Assembly (NCBI RefSeq): GCF_000577275.2
Contig: NZ_HG916855.1
Location: 868,001-932,000, forward strand
Reading direction: 5' to 3'
Origin: Rhizobium favelukesii
Lineage (GTDB): Bacteria; Pseudomonadota; Alphaproteobacteria; Rhizobiales; Rhizobiaceae
Length of the DNA stretch: 64,000 bases
The translations under genes and the position numbers were made by a program. Below are positions 17,728 to 26,484 of the stretch, piece after piece (position 1 is the first letter of the stretch; each line of letters starts with the position of its first letter). The notes under the pieces are model-generated. The model did no database searches. It was not told the origin of the DNA and saw nothing but the letters and a program-made list of their open reading frames with translations.

Positions 17728-18120
17728 TCAATAGCCGTTTTCCTTCAGATAAAAGTCGATCGCCGCCTGCATGATTACCGTCATCTTCACATCGTTCTCG
17801 TGTGCCGCCGTCTTCAGGCGCATCTTGGTCTCATAGTTCAGCGCAACGTTGACATAGAACTTCGCGTCGCGCTCTTTGGCGCGCTTCAGGTTCTTGAGCG
17901 CAAGTCGCGCTCCTTCTCCGGCAATAGCTCGGGTGGTTGCCTTTTGCTGGCGCACACTCTGCGAAAGCTTGGCCAGGATAGGGGCCTCGACCGACGGCGC
18001 AGATCCTTCTTCGGCGAGACCTTCGACCGATCTCGCGTTCGCACCCCCGGCATTGTGGTCGGCTTTGACAGCGTTCGATGCGATGATGAAGTCGTCAAGG
18101 TCCAGGCTCGGCTTGTTCAT
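17728..18120 (-). CDS. Ribbon-helix-helix-like partner of ParA
   Basis: A 130-residue protein starting at the ATG at 18120, which overlaps the ParA stop in an ATGA junction. The C-terminal part (KFYVNVALNYETKMRLKTAA, VKMTVIMQAAIDFYLKENG) resembles ribbon-helix-helix proteins that bind DNA as the centromere-binding partner of a ParA ATPase; the N-terminus is flexible and acidic. Tight coupling with ParA supports a role in segregation or in positioning the transfer machinery. Family assignment is by layout; sequence similarity to known ParB/CopG proteins is faint. Confidence 0.65.
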   Translation of the reverse strand: MNKPSLDLDDFIIASNAVKADHNAGGANARSVEGLAEEGSAPSVEAPILAKLSQSVRQQKATTRAIAGEGARLALKNLKRAKERDAKFYVNVALNYETKMRLKTAAHENDVKMTVIMQAAIDFYLKENGY

Positions 18121-18827
18121 GCGGCAATGCCCTTGAGGTGGATCGATCGTTTGCTCTCGATTTCGTTGACGAGCGCCTGAACTTCGGCGCGGGCCTTTCG
18201 GACGCTGTCGGTCAAGTCCTGCATCTGCAATGTGCCGAGGCCGTTTTGGATCGCGCGATAGATATTGCGCTCGAATAACTCCGTATCGAGAAGTGCAGTG
18301 CGATAGGCGGCTTGCTGCAACCCGGCAACGAATGGCCGGATATAGCGATAGGCTTCGAGGTTGCGCCCCGGGATAGTCACGCGCGTTCTCACATTCAGAT
18401 GCTGAATCTTGGTACCCGCTTCGTCGTTTGTCTCGTTGACCATGGCGATCGCCTGTCCAGCCGCCTCGATCTCCTTGATCGCCGGCTGAATGGGAGAGAT
18501 GACCAGTTCCGAAGCGCGAATGATGCTCGTCTGAAGGGAGCTGTCGACACCAGGTGCATCGATCACGATGAGGTCGAAGGACGTTGCAAACCGCTCGATG
18601 GCCGTCTCGAGCGTTCGTGATGTCGATGCGGTCGTGACTTCGATGTTGTCGGGCACATTTTGCTTGTTGTGGCACAGTCGCCACCATCCCGACAGGTTCT
18701 GCCTGCTATCGGCGTCGATCAGAAGCACACGCTCGTTTCTAAGCGCATACTCCCCCGCCGCCAGGGTGACGAGCGTGGTCTTGCCCGCGCCACCCTTATT
18801 GCTCACCGCGGCATAGATCCGGCTCAT
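18117..18827 (-). CDS. parA: ParA-family ATPase
   Basis: A 236-residue deviant Walker ATPase. The P-loop is KGGAGKTT (residues 11-18), Walker A' is LLIDADSRQNLSGWW and Walker B is DLIVIDAPGVD. It lacks an N-terminal HTH, so it belongs to the short ParA group (VirC1-like or MinD-like size). VirC1-type proteins bring the relaxosome to the VirD4 coupling protein, and this gene sits next to the putative oriT and relaxase, so a role in transfer is as likely as partition. The ATG at 18827 is used; upstream codons lie in the AT-rich control region. Confidence 0.85.
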   Translation of the reverse strand: MSRIYAAVSNKGGAGKTTLVTLAAGEYALRNERVLLIDADSRQNLSGWWRLCHNKQNVPDNIEVTTASTSRTLETAIERFATSFDLIVIDAPGVDSSLQTSIIRASELVISPIQPAIKEIEAAGQAIAMVNETNDEAGTKIQHLNVRTRVTIPGRNLEAYRYIRPFVAGLQQAAYRTALLDTELFERNIYRAIQNGLGTLQMQDLTDSVRKARAEVQALVNEIESKRSIHLKGIAA

Positions 18828-18952
18828 CTTGATCGACCCTTTGAAAGCTGACGTGCTCAGTGTCTCTGTGAATATAACTCTATTAGTATAGCAATCGTCA
18901 ACCAAAATGCTGGCGATCAAACACATTCTATGGGCGATGGCCCCTAGAGTGG

Positions 18953-18982
18953 GATCACATGCCAATGGCACACGATGTGATC
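18953..18982. promoter_or_regulatory. Nested inverted repeat upstream of parA
   Basis: GATCACAT at 18953-18960 and ATGTGATC at 18975-18982 form perfect 8-bp arms, with a smaller inverted repeat TGCCA-A-TGGCA (18960-18970) inside. The surrounding 18860-19060 stretch is markedly AT-rich for this window. It probably binds a regulator of the divergent parA and mobC transcripts, or an accessory relaxosome protein. Confidence 0.5.
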
Positions 18983-19030
18983 ACTCGATGTGTCTGGAAG
19001 AACAATACTAAATACGTATAGTGATGTTTG

Positions 19031-19062
19031 GCAGGATACGCAAATTTGTGATACAAATTTGC
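19031..19062 (-). other. oriT: Candidate oriT: inverted repeat plus TATCCTG nic site
   Basis: On the minus strand a perfect inverted repeat, GCAAATTTG-TATCA-CAAATTTGC (19062 to 19040), is followed after one base by TATCCTG|CC, with the predicted nick between positions 19032 and 19031. TATCCTG|C is the core nic sequence of IncP/VirD2-type (MOBP) systems such as RP4, and an inverted repeat directly upstream of nic is the RP4 arrangement. The site is 60 bases ahead of mobC and the MOBP relaxase gene, where an oriT is expected. Direct sequence evidence is good; function is inferred. Confidence 0.72.
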
Positions 19063-19121
19063 TGACGATCGACGGACAAGCCGTCGATGGCGCCTGCGGC
19101 GATTGTTTCGAAGAGGATGAA

Positions 19122-19532
19122 ATGGCGGCAAGCCAGCGCAAGGTGATCGAATCGGGAGCGGCAGACAAGCGGAAGGATCGGGTCGTGCACGCGCGTTTCA
19201 GCACCTCCGAAATCGCCGTCATTGCGCGCGTTGCCGCAGGCGCCGGAATGACCATCTCGGCCTTTATGCGGTCGCTGACATTGGAAGGCGCAGGCGTCCG
19301 CCCCTTCTTCACCGATGACGACCGGGCAATTCTGGATCTGCTTTTGTCGGACATGCGGGCGATTGGCGTGAACCTCAACCAGCTGGCGCGCGCCGCAAAC
19401 AGCAGCGGTCACGTTGATGCCAAGGCGATCTCTGCTCAAACGGCAGATATTCAAAAGATCGTCGCCGCCGTCATGCTCGAGCTCAGGCGCTTCGCGGCGC
19501 GCGGCGCCCAACGGCGGCGAGGAGCCGCCTGA
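19122..19532 (+). CDS. mobC: MobC-type relaxosome accessory protein
   Basis: A 136-residue protein with the MobC layout: an N-terminal ribbon-helix-helix (RVVHARFSTSEIAVIARVAA, TISAFMRSLTLEG) and a following helical domain with the conserved NLNQLARAANSSG motif. MobC proteins bind oriT and help the relaxase open the strands. The ATG at 19122 follows GAAGAGG. The stop overlaps the relaxase start (TGATG), showing translational coupling. Confidence 0.85.
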   Translation: MAASQRKVIESGAADKRKDRVVHARFSTSEIAVIARVAAGAGMTISAFMRSLTLEGAGVRPFFTDDDRAILDLLLSDMRAIGVNLNQLARAANSSGHVDAKAISAQTADIQKIVAAVMLELRRFAARGAQRRRGAA

Positions 19533-21931
19533 TGGAGTTCTTCTTCGGTGCGTTCGAGAATGAGTGGGAGCGGCTGAGGGCAGCGCTGCTACACGAGCGG
19601 TCGCTGGGTCGGGGCAAGACTTTGGAGGAAGAGGAGCGCCGGCGCCGCGGAGGAGCGGTCCCGACCGCATCTCTTGTCGCCGGCCGAATGCATGGTGGGA
19701 CCAAACGCGGCCGCCGTTCGGCCGGATTGAGGGCCGGGGATGGATTTGGCGCCGGCGAACCTTCCATGCGGTCCCGGTTTGCATCGCTCGCGTCCGGCAG
19801 CCAACCGGCCGTGGTCAAGATGGCGTCCTTCGGTGGCGGCAGCAGGCTTGGCGCGATGATCGGCTATATCTCGCGCAACGGCGACGTCGTCGTCGAGAAC
19901 GAGCGTGGCGAACAGCTGCGGGGCCGCAATGAACTGTCCACGGTCCCGGGCGAGTGGGACCACCTGATGAAGAATCGCGCCGAAAGCCGCGATATCGGGT
20001 CATTCGTGGTGGAGGTGAAGGAGCAGTTCGATCCGGCATCGGCTATTCACGAGCAGGCGCGGGCGATCCTCAAACGCGGGCTTGGTGACCGGATGTTCGC
20101 CTTTGCCGCATCGCCTCGCAATGATGACACGGGCTTTACCATCGAGGGCGTCACTGTCTTGCGCGACAGCATGGGTGAGCGCCTCACCGGTGACGGGAAA
20201 GCATCGGCGATCGTGCAAGGTCGTCTGGATGGTGACGAGGGCGAGCAGAGCGTGGCAGCGACGTTTCGCTTCACCGGTTACGGCAACGGCACAGACTACG
20301 GCTCCGCCCGGCTTCGTGATCTTGTCAGTCGGTATCAGGTCGTCGCTTACGACGAGCAAGGGGGTGTGATCGCGGATGCCAAGCAGGCCGGTGATGTCGT
20401 GCAGCTCAAATGGCGCGACGGCCTGCATAGCCGCAAGCCGCGCGACGTCATGCATGTCGTCCTCTCGGCACGGGCCGGAACGGATGTCCAGGCTTTCCAT
20501 GCCGCCGCACGAGGGTTCCTGGCGCAGGAATTTGCCGGTTACCGCTATGTGTTTGCCCTGCATGACCCGTCGAAGGACCCAAAGCCCGAGGAGGCGGGCG
20601 GCAAACGGCCGCATGTGCACGTCCATGCGATCGTTGCCATGCGTTCGGATGCCGGCGATCGGATCGAAACGACGATTTCGGTGTTTCGTCGCTGGCGGGT
20701 GACGATGGCGGAAAAGGCACGCGCGCACGGCATCAATATGGAAATGACCGATCGGCGTGAGCGGGCGAGTGCCGCGGCCTATGGCAAAAACCAGGTGCGT
20801 CCGACAAATCGCCACGGGCGAACCGAACACGAGGCAACGAGCGAGGCCGCGCAGCGACGATATGATGCGAAGCGGTCCGACAGACATAGCTTCCCTCAAA
20901 CAGAGCGAAGCCGACGCTATACTGATTTCGCTAAGCGACAATGGGAGGCCGTGGCCACAGAACATGGCGGAGAAGGAGTCGAAAGCTTCGCTCAATCGCA
21001 GCTTATCCGTTTAGAATCAGAAGTGGTGCGTGATCATCCCCGAGTGCCTGGTGGGCGTAAGACGGAAAGTTTGCGCTCGCAATTCATAACGCATCTGGTA
21101 TCTCTGGATCAGATCGTTTCGAGGGATGAGCCAATGCGTCAAATGAGCCGATCCGAATTCGAAGCCTATGAGAAGCGTGTCGAGACCGCCCTGTTCCAGG
21201 CGGAACGCGTCATTCCCGCAAACGAGCGCGCAAACTTCGACGAGATTGCCTCTGCAGCCCGTGAGCATGTAAGTGTGCGGCGCGAACTGATGGAACTGCA
21301 GGAGCAAAACGGTGAGCGGATCGCCAGCGATGAGCCAAGGCTGCGCGAAGGTGACAACGATGCCAACGTGCGCTGGGACGAGGCGGTCGCGCGCCATGGG
21401 CTGCGGACCGTCGAAGCAGCAAACGAGATCATGCTCGAGGTGGAGCACTACCGTGAAGCGATCGACCTCGCGGATGCAGGCGAAGTCAATGCCAATAAAG
21501 CGTCGTTGCAGGCACGCCTGGACCTTGTAATTGCCCGTGTGGGTGAGCTCGGTGCCTCCGGCAATACATTGATCCGAGAAATCGCCGAGGTGGATCACGA
21601 CCTCAGGATTGCGATCGAAGCGGCCGAGCGCTCGCGGCAGCGCGGTGGCAAGATGAGACAGGAAGGGAACGGCACCTCGGTGATCCAGACGTCACCTACC
21701 GCTCTGGACGTGTTGCGCGATCATGACGATGAGGCAAGCCGTGTTCAAACTGAAGAGGAACGGGACAGGCCGGTCGCCGATATGACGCAGCAGACCCGGG
21801 ATGGTCCAGCTCCTCGATCAGGCGATGCGACGCGCTCCGATCCAGCCCAGCAACTCATTCCGAGGCTCGAGCAGCTCCAGCGCGAGACCGATGAACGGCA
21901 AGAGCCTGAACGCGACGACCGCGAGCGATAA
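19532..21931 (+). CDS. MOBP-type relaxase / mobilisation nuclease
   Basis: A 799-residue relaxase. The catalytic Tyr is probably Tyr112 in IGYISRNG, and the metal-binding histidines are His361, His363 and His365 in PHVHVHAIV, preceded by ALHDPSKDP; this fits the VirD2/MOBP families. The first 90 residues are an Arg-rich extension not seen in short relaxases. Beyond residue 440 the protein is long, charged and helical (coiled segments such as ELSTV- and ESFAQSQLIRLESEVV), probably for contacts with the coupling protein, with an acidic-basic tail typical of a T4SS export signal. It should nick oriT and lead the strand through VirD4. Confidence 0.87.
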   Translation: MEFFFGAFENEWERLRAALLHERSLGRGKTLEEEERRRRGGAVPTASLVAGRMHGGTKRGRRSAGLRAGDGFGAGEPSMRSRFASLASGSQPAVVKMASFGGGSRLGAMIGYISRNGDVVVENERGEQLRGRNELSTVPGEWDHLMKNRAESRDIGSFVVEVKEQFDPASAIHEQARAILKRGLGDRMFAFAASPRNDDTGFTIEGVTVLRDSMGERLTGDGKASAIVQGRLDGDEGEQSVAATFRFTGYGNGTDYGSARLRDLVSRYQVVAYDEQGGVIADAKQAGDVVQLKWRDGLHSRKPRDVMHVVLSARAGTDVQAFHAAARGFLAQEFAGYRYVFALHDPSKDPKPEEAGGKRPHVHVHAIVAMRSDAGDRIETTISVFRRWRVTMAEKARAHGINMEMTDRRERASAAAYGKNQVRPTNRHGRTEHEATSEAAQRRYDAKRSDRHSFPQTERSRRYTDFAKRQWEAVATEHGGEGVESFAQSQLIRLESEVVRDHPRVPGGRKTESLRSQFITHLVSLDQIVSRDEPMRQMSRSEFEAYEKRVETALFQAERVIPANERANFDEIASAAREHVSVRRELMELQEQNGERIASDEPRLREGDNDANVRWDEAVARHGLRTVEAANEIMLEVEHYREAIDLADAGEVNANKASLQARLDLVIARVGELGASGNTLIREIAEVDHDLRIAIEAAERSRQRGGKMRQEGNGTSVIQTSPTALDVLRDHDDEASRVQTEEERDRPVADMTQQTRDGPAPRSGDATRSDPAQQLIPRLEQLQRETDERQEPERDDRER

Positions 21932-21942
21932 GGCGGCTGATC

Positions 21943-22146
21943 CATGCGAGGCGAACGCGCGGCGGGCGGTCCGGTTCGTTGCAGGGCTGAGAAGCCGGTA
22001 CGCCGCGCTTCTCGCTTTGGCCAGGTGTCCGATCAGCTATCTTTCAACGCTACATCATGTTTTACATCGTCCATGACCACGCCGTCCGTATCGAGCGGGT
22101 TTTGCATGGCGCCCGCGATTTGGAAGCCATCCTTGGGGACAACTAG
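21943..22146 (+). pseudogene. ParE/RelE-type toxin, broken
   Basis: Two frames together resemble a ParE toxin: NARRAVRFVAGLRSRYAALL in one frame, then after a shift GVRSAIFQRYIMFYIVHD and AVRIERVLHGARDLEAILG ending at a TAG at 22144-22146. The motif RVLHGARD is diagnostic for ParE. There is no antitoxin gene next to it. It is a remnant of a toxin-antitoxin module after the relaxase gene. The bases from here to 22210 show nothing else. Confidence 0.6.
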
Positions 22147-22329
22147 CGACGTGCCGCCTCTCGCGTTGGGCCGCATTTGCCATATGAGCCTCCTCGTGCG
22201 GAGACCTGGCCTATTCTAAGCCGATTTCGACCGGATCAGGGATGGTTTGCGCCAAAATCTCCTTGATGTTCTTCCGCCGCGGCAACGGCATATCGGGTAC
22301 TGCAGCAAGGGACGCAGCAATCGCAGCTT

Positions 22330-24249
22330 TCAAACTGTCGGCAACAACTTTTCTTCGACTTGCGCCTGCCGATCGCCGGCCAGTGCACCTTCGGGCGATA
22401 TCAGCTTCGATTTCGCTTTCCGACTTACGCTGGATCTTGGTCTTGCCCGGATGCTGCGCGCTACCTTCTTCGCGCCTGTCTCCGCACTCTCAGTTGTCGT
22501 GTACATGTTTGACATTGGGGCGTGCGCTTGACCTCCCTCGGGAGGGAGACTTGACACGGTCTCATCTCCCGCTGCGATGGCGGGAACCCGAAGGGTCGCG
22601 GCGAACTCCGTTTCCGGAACGTCGACGGGATGTTCCGCGGCATATTTCGCAGCACTCCTGAATGGTTCGCTCACGTGATAGCGAAGCTTTGTTTGGAAGA
22701 TCGGACGCTGACCCTCGACCAACAGGATGAAGCGATCTTCCGGCATCTGCCGAACCTCCTGCGGCATCAGCAAGTCGCGCTCACGTATCTGCTCGACCTT
22801 GGTGCGACGGGGAAGGCTCATCAGTTCCAGTGTCCGGGATTCCGATTGGTAGCGAATGGTACGCTTGCCAAGCGCCCGTGAGGAATATTCGGCGGTAGCC
22901 TGATCATTAGCGCCGAGAATGAGCTGCAGGCCGCAATTGCCGAGAAGCGAGTGCCGCGCAGTTTCTCCGTAGATCTCATCGAGGTTTTTAAGGTCCTGAA
23001 TGATGAAGGCCATCTTGACGTTGTAGCCGGCCACATAGGGCAGCTTGTTCATGATCTCGTCCATCTTCTTCAGCTGGCGGAATTCGTCGAGCAGGAAATA
23101 GACGGGAAGGGCGCTCGAGTTATGCTCGCGGGTGAGCAGCTCCATGGTCTGCTGCACGAAGAGCGTCAGCAAGGGTCTCAGGATCGTCATGTCAGTGATA
23201 TTCGGCGCCAGGTAGATCGTGACCGGCCGCCGCTGAAGGGACGCCAGGTCGATGTCGGTCACGTTGGTAGCGGCGATAACGCGCTCGTTGCGAAACGGTG
23301 CCAGAGCCTTTTGAATATCCAGAAGGGCAGAACGTGCCGCTCTCTCATTCAGAGCGATATAGGCATTGAAGCTCTCGGTCGTGAACCTGGAGAGATCGGG
23401 CTCCTTCTCCTTGATCCGCTTCATCAGGACCTGCAGATCGACGCCTGAGTTGAAGAAGCTGTTGACTTCGCCGAGGTTGCAGCGGTTCTTGTAGTGCGGG
23501 CTTTCCAACACGTAACTGATGACGCCCGCAATCACCTGCTGAGCAATCCCTTGCCAGATGGCGTTTTCCGAGCCCATTGTTTCGGGAATGAGGATACTTG
23601 CCATGTTCTGCAGGTCGAGCGTGCGGCTACCACGATCGGTCCGCACAAAATCCAGCGGGTTCCAGCGGTGCGTCTTGGCCGATCCCGGCGAGAACAGGTA
23701 GACGCCGTTACCGCTGTGCGCCCGGTAGCCGGCGGTGTGCTCGAATATTTCGCCTTTCAAATCCGTGACGATCATCGAGCCCTTGTGCATCAGAGCATTT
23801 GGAATGACATAACCGACACCCTTGCCGGAGCGTGTTGGGCCGATTACCAGATGATGGCGGTCATCCTTGCGGCGAAGAATTTTGCCTCCGACGCGGCCGA
23901 AGACATGTCCATCCTTCCGAAACCAGCCCCCACGTCGCAGCGACGCCATGTCCTGAAATGCGGCATCTCCCAGCGGGTTTGCGGGACGACGCAGTCCGAA
24001 TGCGGCCGCAGCAGCTGCGACGAAAATCGCTGGACCCAAAGATCCGATTGCCACCAGTCGCAACGGCCGGCTGTTCGAGTAGGCGACGAATTGCTGGATT
24101 GGCGCCAAGGGATTGGTGGTCGTCATCAAATGCAGAATTCGACCATCCTTCCAGACAAGCAGCAGGATCAGGCTGTAACTCATCATCCAGACGGCTGCGG
24201 CGATCAGCACGCAGAACAGCAGATAGATCGAAAGATAAGATCGGCTCAT
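22330..24249 (-). CDS. virD4: VirD4/TraG-type coupling ATPase
   Basis: The T4SS coupling protein, 639 residues as read. Two N-terminal membrane helices (residues 5-35 and 65-85) precede the ATPase: Walker A GPTRSGKGVGYVIP near residue 137, the VTDLKGEIFEHTAG segment, Walker B PVYFLLDEFRQL and the motif VKMAFIIQDLKNLDEIYG. It docks the relaxase-DNA complex onto the VirB channel. The end appears frameshifted: adding one A to the run of four A's near 22343 would give EEKVVADSLKAAIAASLA and a natural end DPVEIGLE at 22211. The start overlaps the virB11 stop (ATGA). Confidence 0.92.
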   Translation of the reverse strand: MSRSYLSIYLLFCVLIAAAVWMMSYSLILLLVWKDGRILHLMTTTNPLAPIQQFVAYSNSRPLRLVAIGSLGPAIFVAAAAAAFGLRRPANPLGDAAFQDMASLRRGGWFRKDGHVFGRVGGKILRRKDDRHHLVIGPTRSGKGVGYVIPNALMHKGSMIVTDLKGEIFEHTAGYRAHSGNGVYLFSPGSAKTHRWNPLDFVRTDRGSRTLDLQNMASILIPETMGSENAIWQGIAQQVIAGVISYVLESPHYKNRCNLGEVNSFFNSGVDLQVLMKRIKEKEPDLSRFTTESFNAYIALNERAARSALLDIQKALAPFRNERVIAATNVTDIDLASLQRRPVTIYLAPNITDMTILRPLLTLFVQQTMELLTREHNSSALPVYFLLDEFRQLKKMDEIMNKLPYVAGYNVKMAFIIQDLKNLDEIYGETARHSLLGNCGLQLILGANDQATAEYSSRALGKRTIRYQSESRTLELMSLPRRTKVEQIRERDLLMPQEVRQMPEDRFILLVEGQRPIFQTKLRYHVSEPFRSAAKYAAEHPVDVPETEFAATLRVPAIAAGDETVSSLPPEGGQAHAPMSNMYTTTESAETGAKKVARSIRARPRSSVSRKAKSKLISPEGALAGDRQAQVEEKLLPTV

Positions 24250-25274
24250 GGCACGCGCCGGGCATAGTAGATCTCCGATACGCCGCGCCGGCCACCGTCA
24301 CGGCGCAGCTGGATCACCACCGGTATCACCATGCGGATGTAGGACATCAGATCCGGCTTCGAATAGCCCGACGACAGCCCCGCCTGCATCATCATCATGG
24401 CGAGCTGCTCATAGGCCCCCATGGGCGTATCGGCGTGCACGGTCGACATGCTGCCGGGATGACCTGTGTTGATGGTGCGCAGGAACGCGAAGGCCTCGGC
24501 CCCGCGGATCTCCCCGACGAATAGCCGATCCGGCCGCATGCGCAACGATGCCTCGAGAAGCGATTGGATTGTCACATGGGCCGTCCCCTGATCGCCACGC
24601 GATGCGACCAGATGGACGCTGTTGCGATGAGGCGGGAAGAGTTCGCGTGTGTCTTCGAGCGTCAGGATGCGTTCGTGCACGTCGATGCTCTTGAGGCAGG
24701 CGTTGAGAAAGGTCGTCTTGCCGGTGGACGTGCCGCCGCTGATCAGGATCGACACGCGTTCACGGACGGCCGTCTCGACAAAGTCGTGGATGCGGTCCGC
24801 CTTCAGGAGCGCGACAAGCCTCTGCTCGGTCCCGCTCAATCCGCCGACGGTGACGGAAACCTTATCGAGCGCGCCGCTATCGCGATACTGCGCCAGCGTG
24901 AAATCGCTGATCACCTGCTTACGGATCGAGATGGCGCCCCCATCAGGAGCAGCCGGTGGAAGAATGATCTGGATACGCTCGCCGCCCGGCAGTGCGGCAC
25001 TGAGCAGTGGATTGATGCGGCTGATGAACTGGTTGCTCGTGGCGGCCACCCGCTCGCCGATATGTTCGATCTCGGTCCCCGTCAGGGCCGGGATTTCATG
25101 AAACTCCATATGCGGTGAACCGAGACGCTCGATGAACACCTCGCCCGGCCGATTGATGGAAATCTCGACGACTTTTGGATCGGCGAGAAACTCTGCCAGC
25201 GGGGAGAGCGCCCGCTTCAGGAAATAATGCGGATCATTGCCTGACGCCGCGACCCGTGCCAAGGCCTCGCTCAT
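24246..25274 (-). CDS. virB11: VirB11 traffic ATPase
   Basis: A 342-residue hexameric ATPase of the secretion-ATPase family acting at the cytoplasmic face of the T4SS. It shows Walker A GGTSTGKTTFLN around residue 172, the Asp box with RILTLEDTRELF, Walker B RPDRLFVGEIRGAEAFAFLR and the His box NTGHPGSMSTVHADT. The ATG at 25274 follows AAGGAG and lies 41 bases inside virB10, so the overlap is real. It powers pilus assembly and substrate transfer together with VirB4 and VirD4. Confidence 0.94.
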   Translation of the reverse strand: MSEALARVAASGNDPHYFLKRALSPLAEFLADPKVVEISINRPGEVFIERLGSPHMEFHEIPALTGTEIEHIGERVAATSNQFISRINPLLSAALPGGERIQIILPPAAPDGGAISIRKQVISDFTLAQYRDSGALDKVSVTVGGLSGTEQRLVALLKADRIHDFVETAVRERVSILISGGTSTGKTTFLNACLKSIDVHERILTLEDTRELFPPHRNSVHLVASRGDQGTAHVTIQSLLEASLRMRPDRLFVGEIRGAEAFAFLRTINTGHPGSMSTVHADTPMGAYEQLAMMMMQAGLSSGYSKPDLMSYIRMVIPVVIQLRRDGGRRGVSEIYYARRVP

Positions 25275-26484
25275 GCTTGATCTCCTTCAAGGCTGCCTCG
25301 ACCGGATCCGGATACATGGCGGAGAAGTCGAGATCCTGGCGGACATAGACGAAGATGCGCTCACCCTGGTGGACGCTGATCGTCGGCGGAATTTTGAGGT
25401 TTTCTCCGAGCGCCTGGTTGGCCATGTCGGAGAAGGTCTGGGCGATGGTCTTGCGAGCCAGGTCGGCGGCGCGTTGGGAATCGGACTCTCCATTGTTACT
25501 GCTGCCGGAACTGTATTGGCCGGTGCCATAGCCGGTAAGATAGGATGAGCCAGCACCGACAATGGAGAGCAGGACGGCCGAGCCGAAACGCTCGCGCCAT
25601 TTGTTGTCGACGACACCGGTGAGGCCGGACCGGCCGAGGCTGTCGGTGCCGATGCTGTTCAGCCGAACGGAAACGCCGTCGTCGCGCAGGAGCCGTGTCC
25701 AAATGACGAAGATGCGCTTCTGCCCACGGGTCATATCGGACTGGTATTCGCCAATCAGCCGCGTTCCCGTCGGAACGAGGATCCGACGGCCATCGAAGGA
25801 ATAGACGTCCTGGGAAGTGATGGCGCGGATCTGACCAGGGAGGTCGCTGTTGATGGCAGTTTCAAGAATCCCGGGGATCAGCGTGCCCTCGGGGATCATG
25901 GCATCCAGCCGCCCGATCTGACGCGCCTTGGCCGAGCGATCGCCAATTGCCGAGGCCGTTGCCAGGAACTTGCTGTTGCTATCCTCACCCGCCACGGTCG
26001 GTGCACCCTCCGCAGCGGCACCGGTCAGCGAGCCGTCTCCGCTGTCGGCCTTGGCGGAGTCTGTAACAATCTGCTTGGAAAGAAATCGCTTCGGGAATTC
26101 CTCGGGCGGCTGTTGCTTCTGTTCGGCGGTTTCGACGGCGACGGGCGGAGGCGGAACATTAAATTCCGTGGTATCCGAATGGTCTTCTTTCTCTTCCTCC
26201 GGCGGCTGCGGAAGCTGGATGATATTCTCGGCCGGTTTCTGCTCGGGCTTGCGGTCCTCACGGAGAAAGGACGGCGGCCGGAAGGTGGTCGTGGAAAATT
26301 CTTCGTCACCCTGAGGGACATCCCCTGGACGCTTTTGCGGTGCGAAGACGATCACATAAGCGAGTGCTGCCCCCCCGAGCAACAGCGCAGCACCGCCGAT
26401 GAGCTGCTTGCGCCGGGCACCCTGATCGCGCACTTCAGTCTCGTCCGCAGCCAACATCGCCTCGAGTTCGGGCGATCGTTTCAT
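25234..26484 (-). CDS. virB10: VirB10 channel protein
   Basis: A 416-residue VirB10/TrbI protein spanning both membranes. Residues 29-50 form the single inner-membrane helix (GGAALLLGGAALAYVIVF), followed by a Pro-rich periplasmic stretch (residues 60-130, QLPQPPEEEKE, VPPPPVAVE) and the conserved C-terminal domain (about 195-405: LIPGILETAINSDLPGQI, RILVPTGTRLIGEYQSDM, SVHQGERIFVYVRQDLDFS). It senses ATP energy and gates the outer-membrane pore. The start overlaps virB9 (ATGA). Confidence 0.93.
   Translation of the reverse strand: MKRSPELEAMLAADETEVRDQGARRKQLIGGAALLLGGAALAYVIVFAPQKRPGDVPQGDEEFSTTTFRPPSFLREDRKPEQKPAENIIQLPQPPEEEKEDHSDTTEFNVPPPPVAVETAEQKQQPPEEFPKRFLSKQIVTDSAKADSGDGSLTGAAAEGAPTVAGEDSNSKFLATASAIGDRSAKARQIGRLDAMIPEGTLIPGILETAINSDLPGQIRAITSQDVYSFDGRRILVPTGTRLIGEYQSDMTRGQKRIFVIWTRLLRDDGVSVRLNSIGTDSLGRSGLTGVVDNKWRERFGSAVLLSIVGAGSSYLTGYGTGQYSSGSSNNGESDSQRAADLARKTIAQTFSDMANQALGENLKIPPTISVHQGERIFVYVRQDLDFSAMYPDPVEAALKEIKHERGLGTGRGVRQ

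Noticed and set aside
20000..20995. A 331-codon frame antisense to the relaxase
   Set aside because: The relaxase frame has catalytic motifs and family resemblance; the antisense frame has none.
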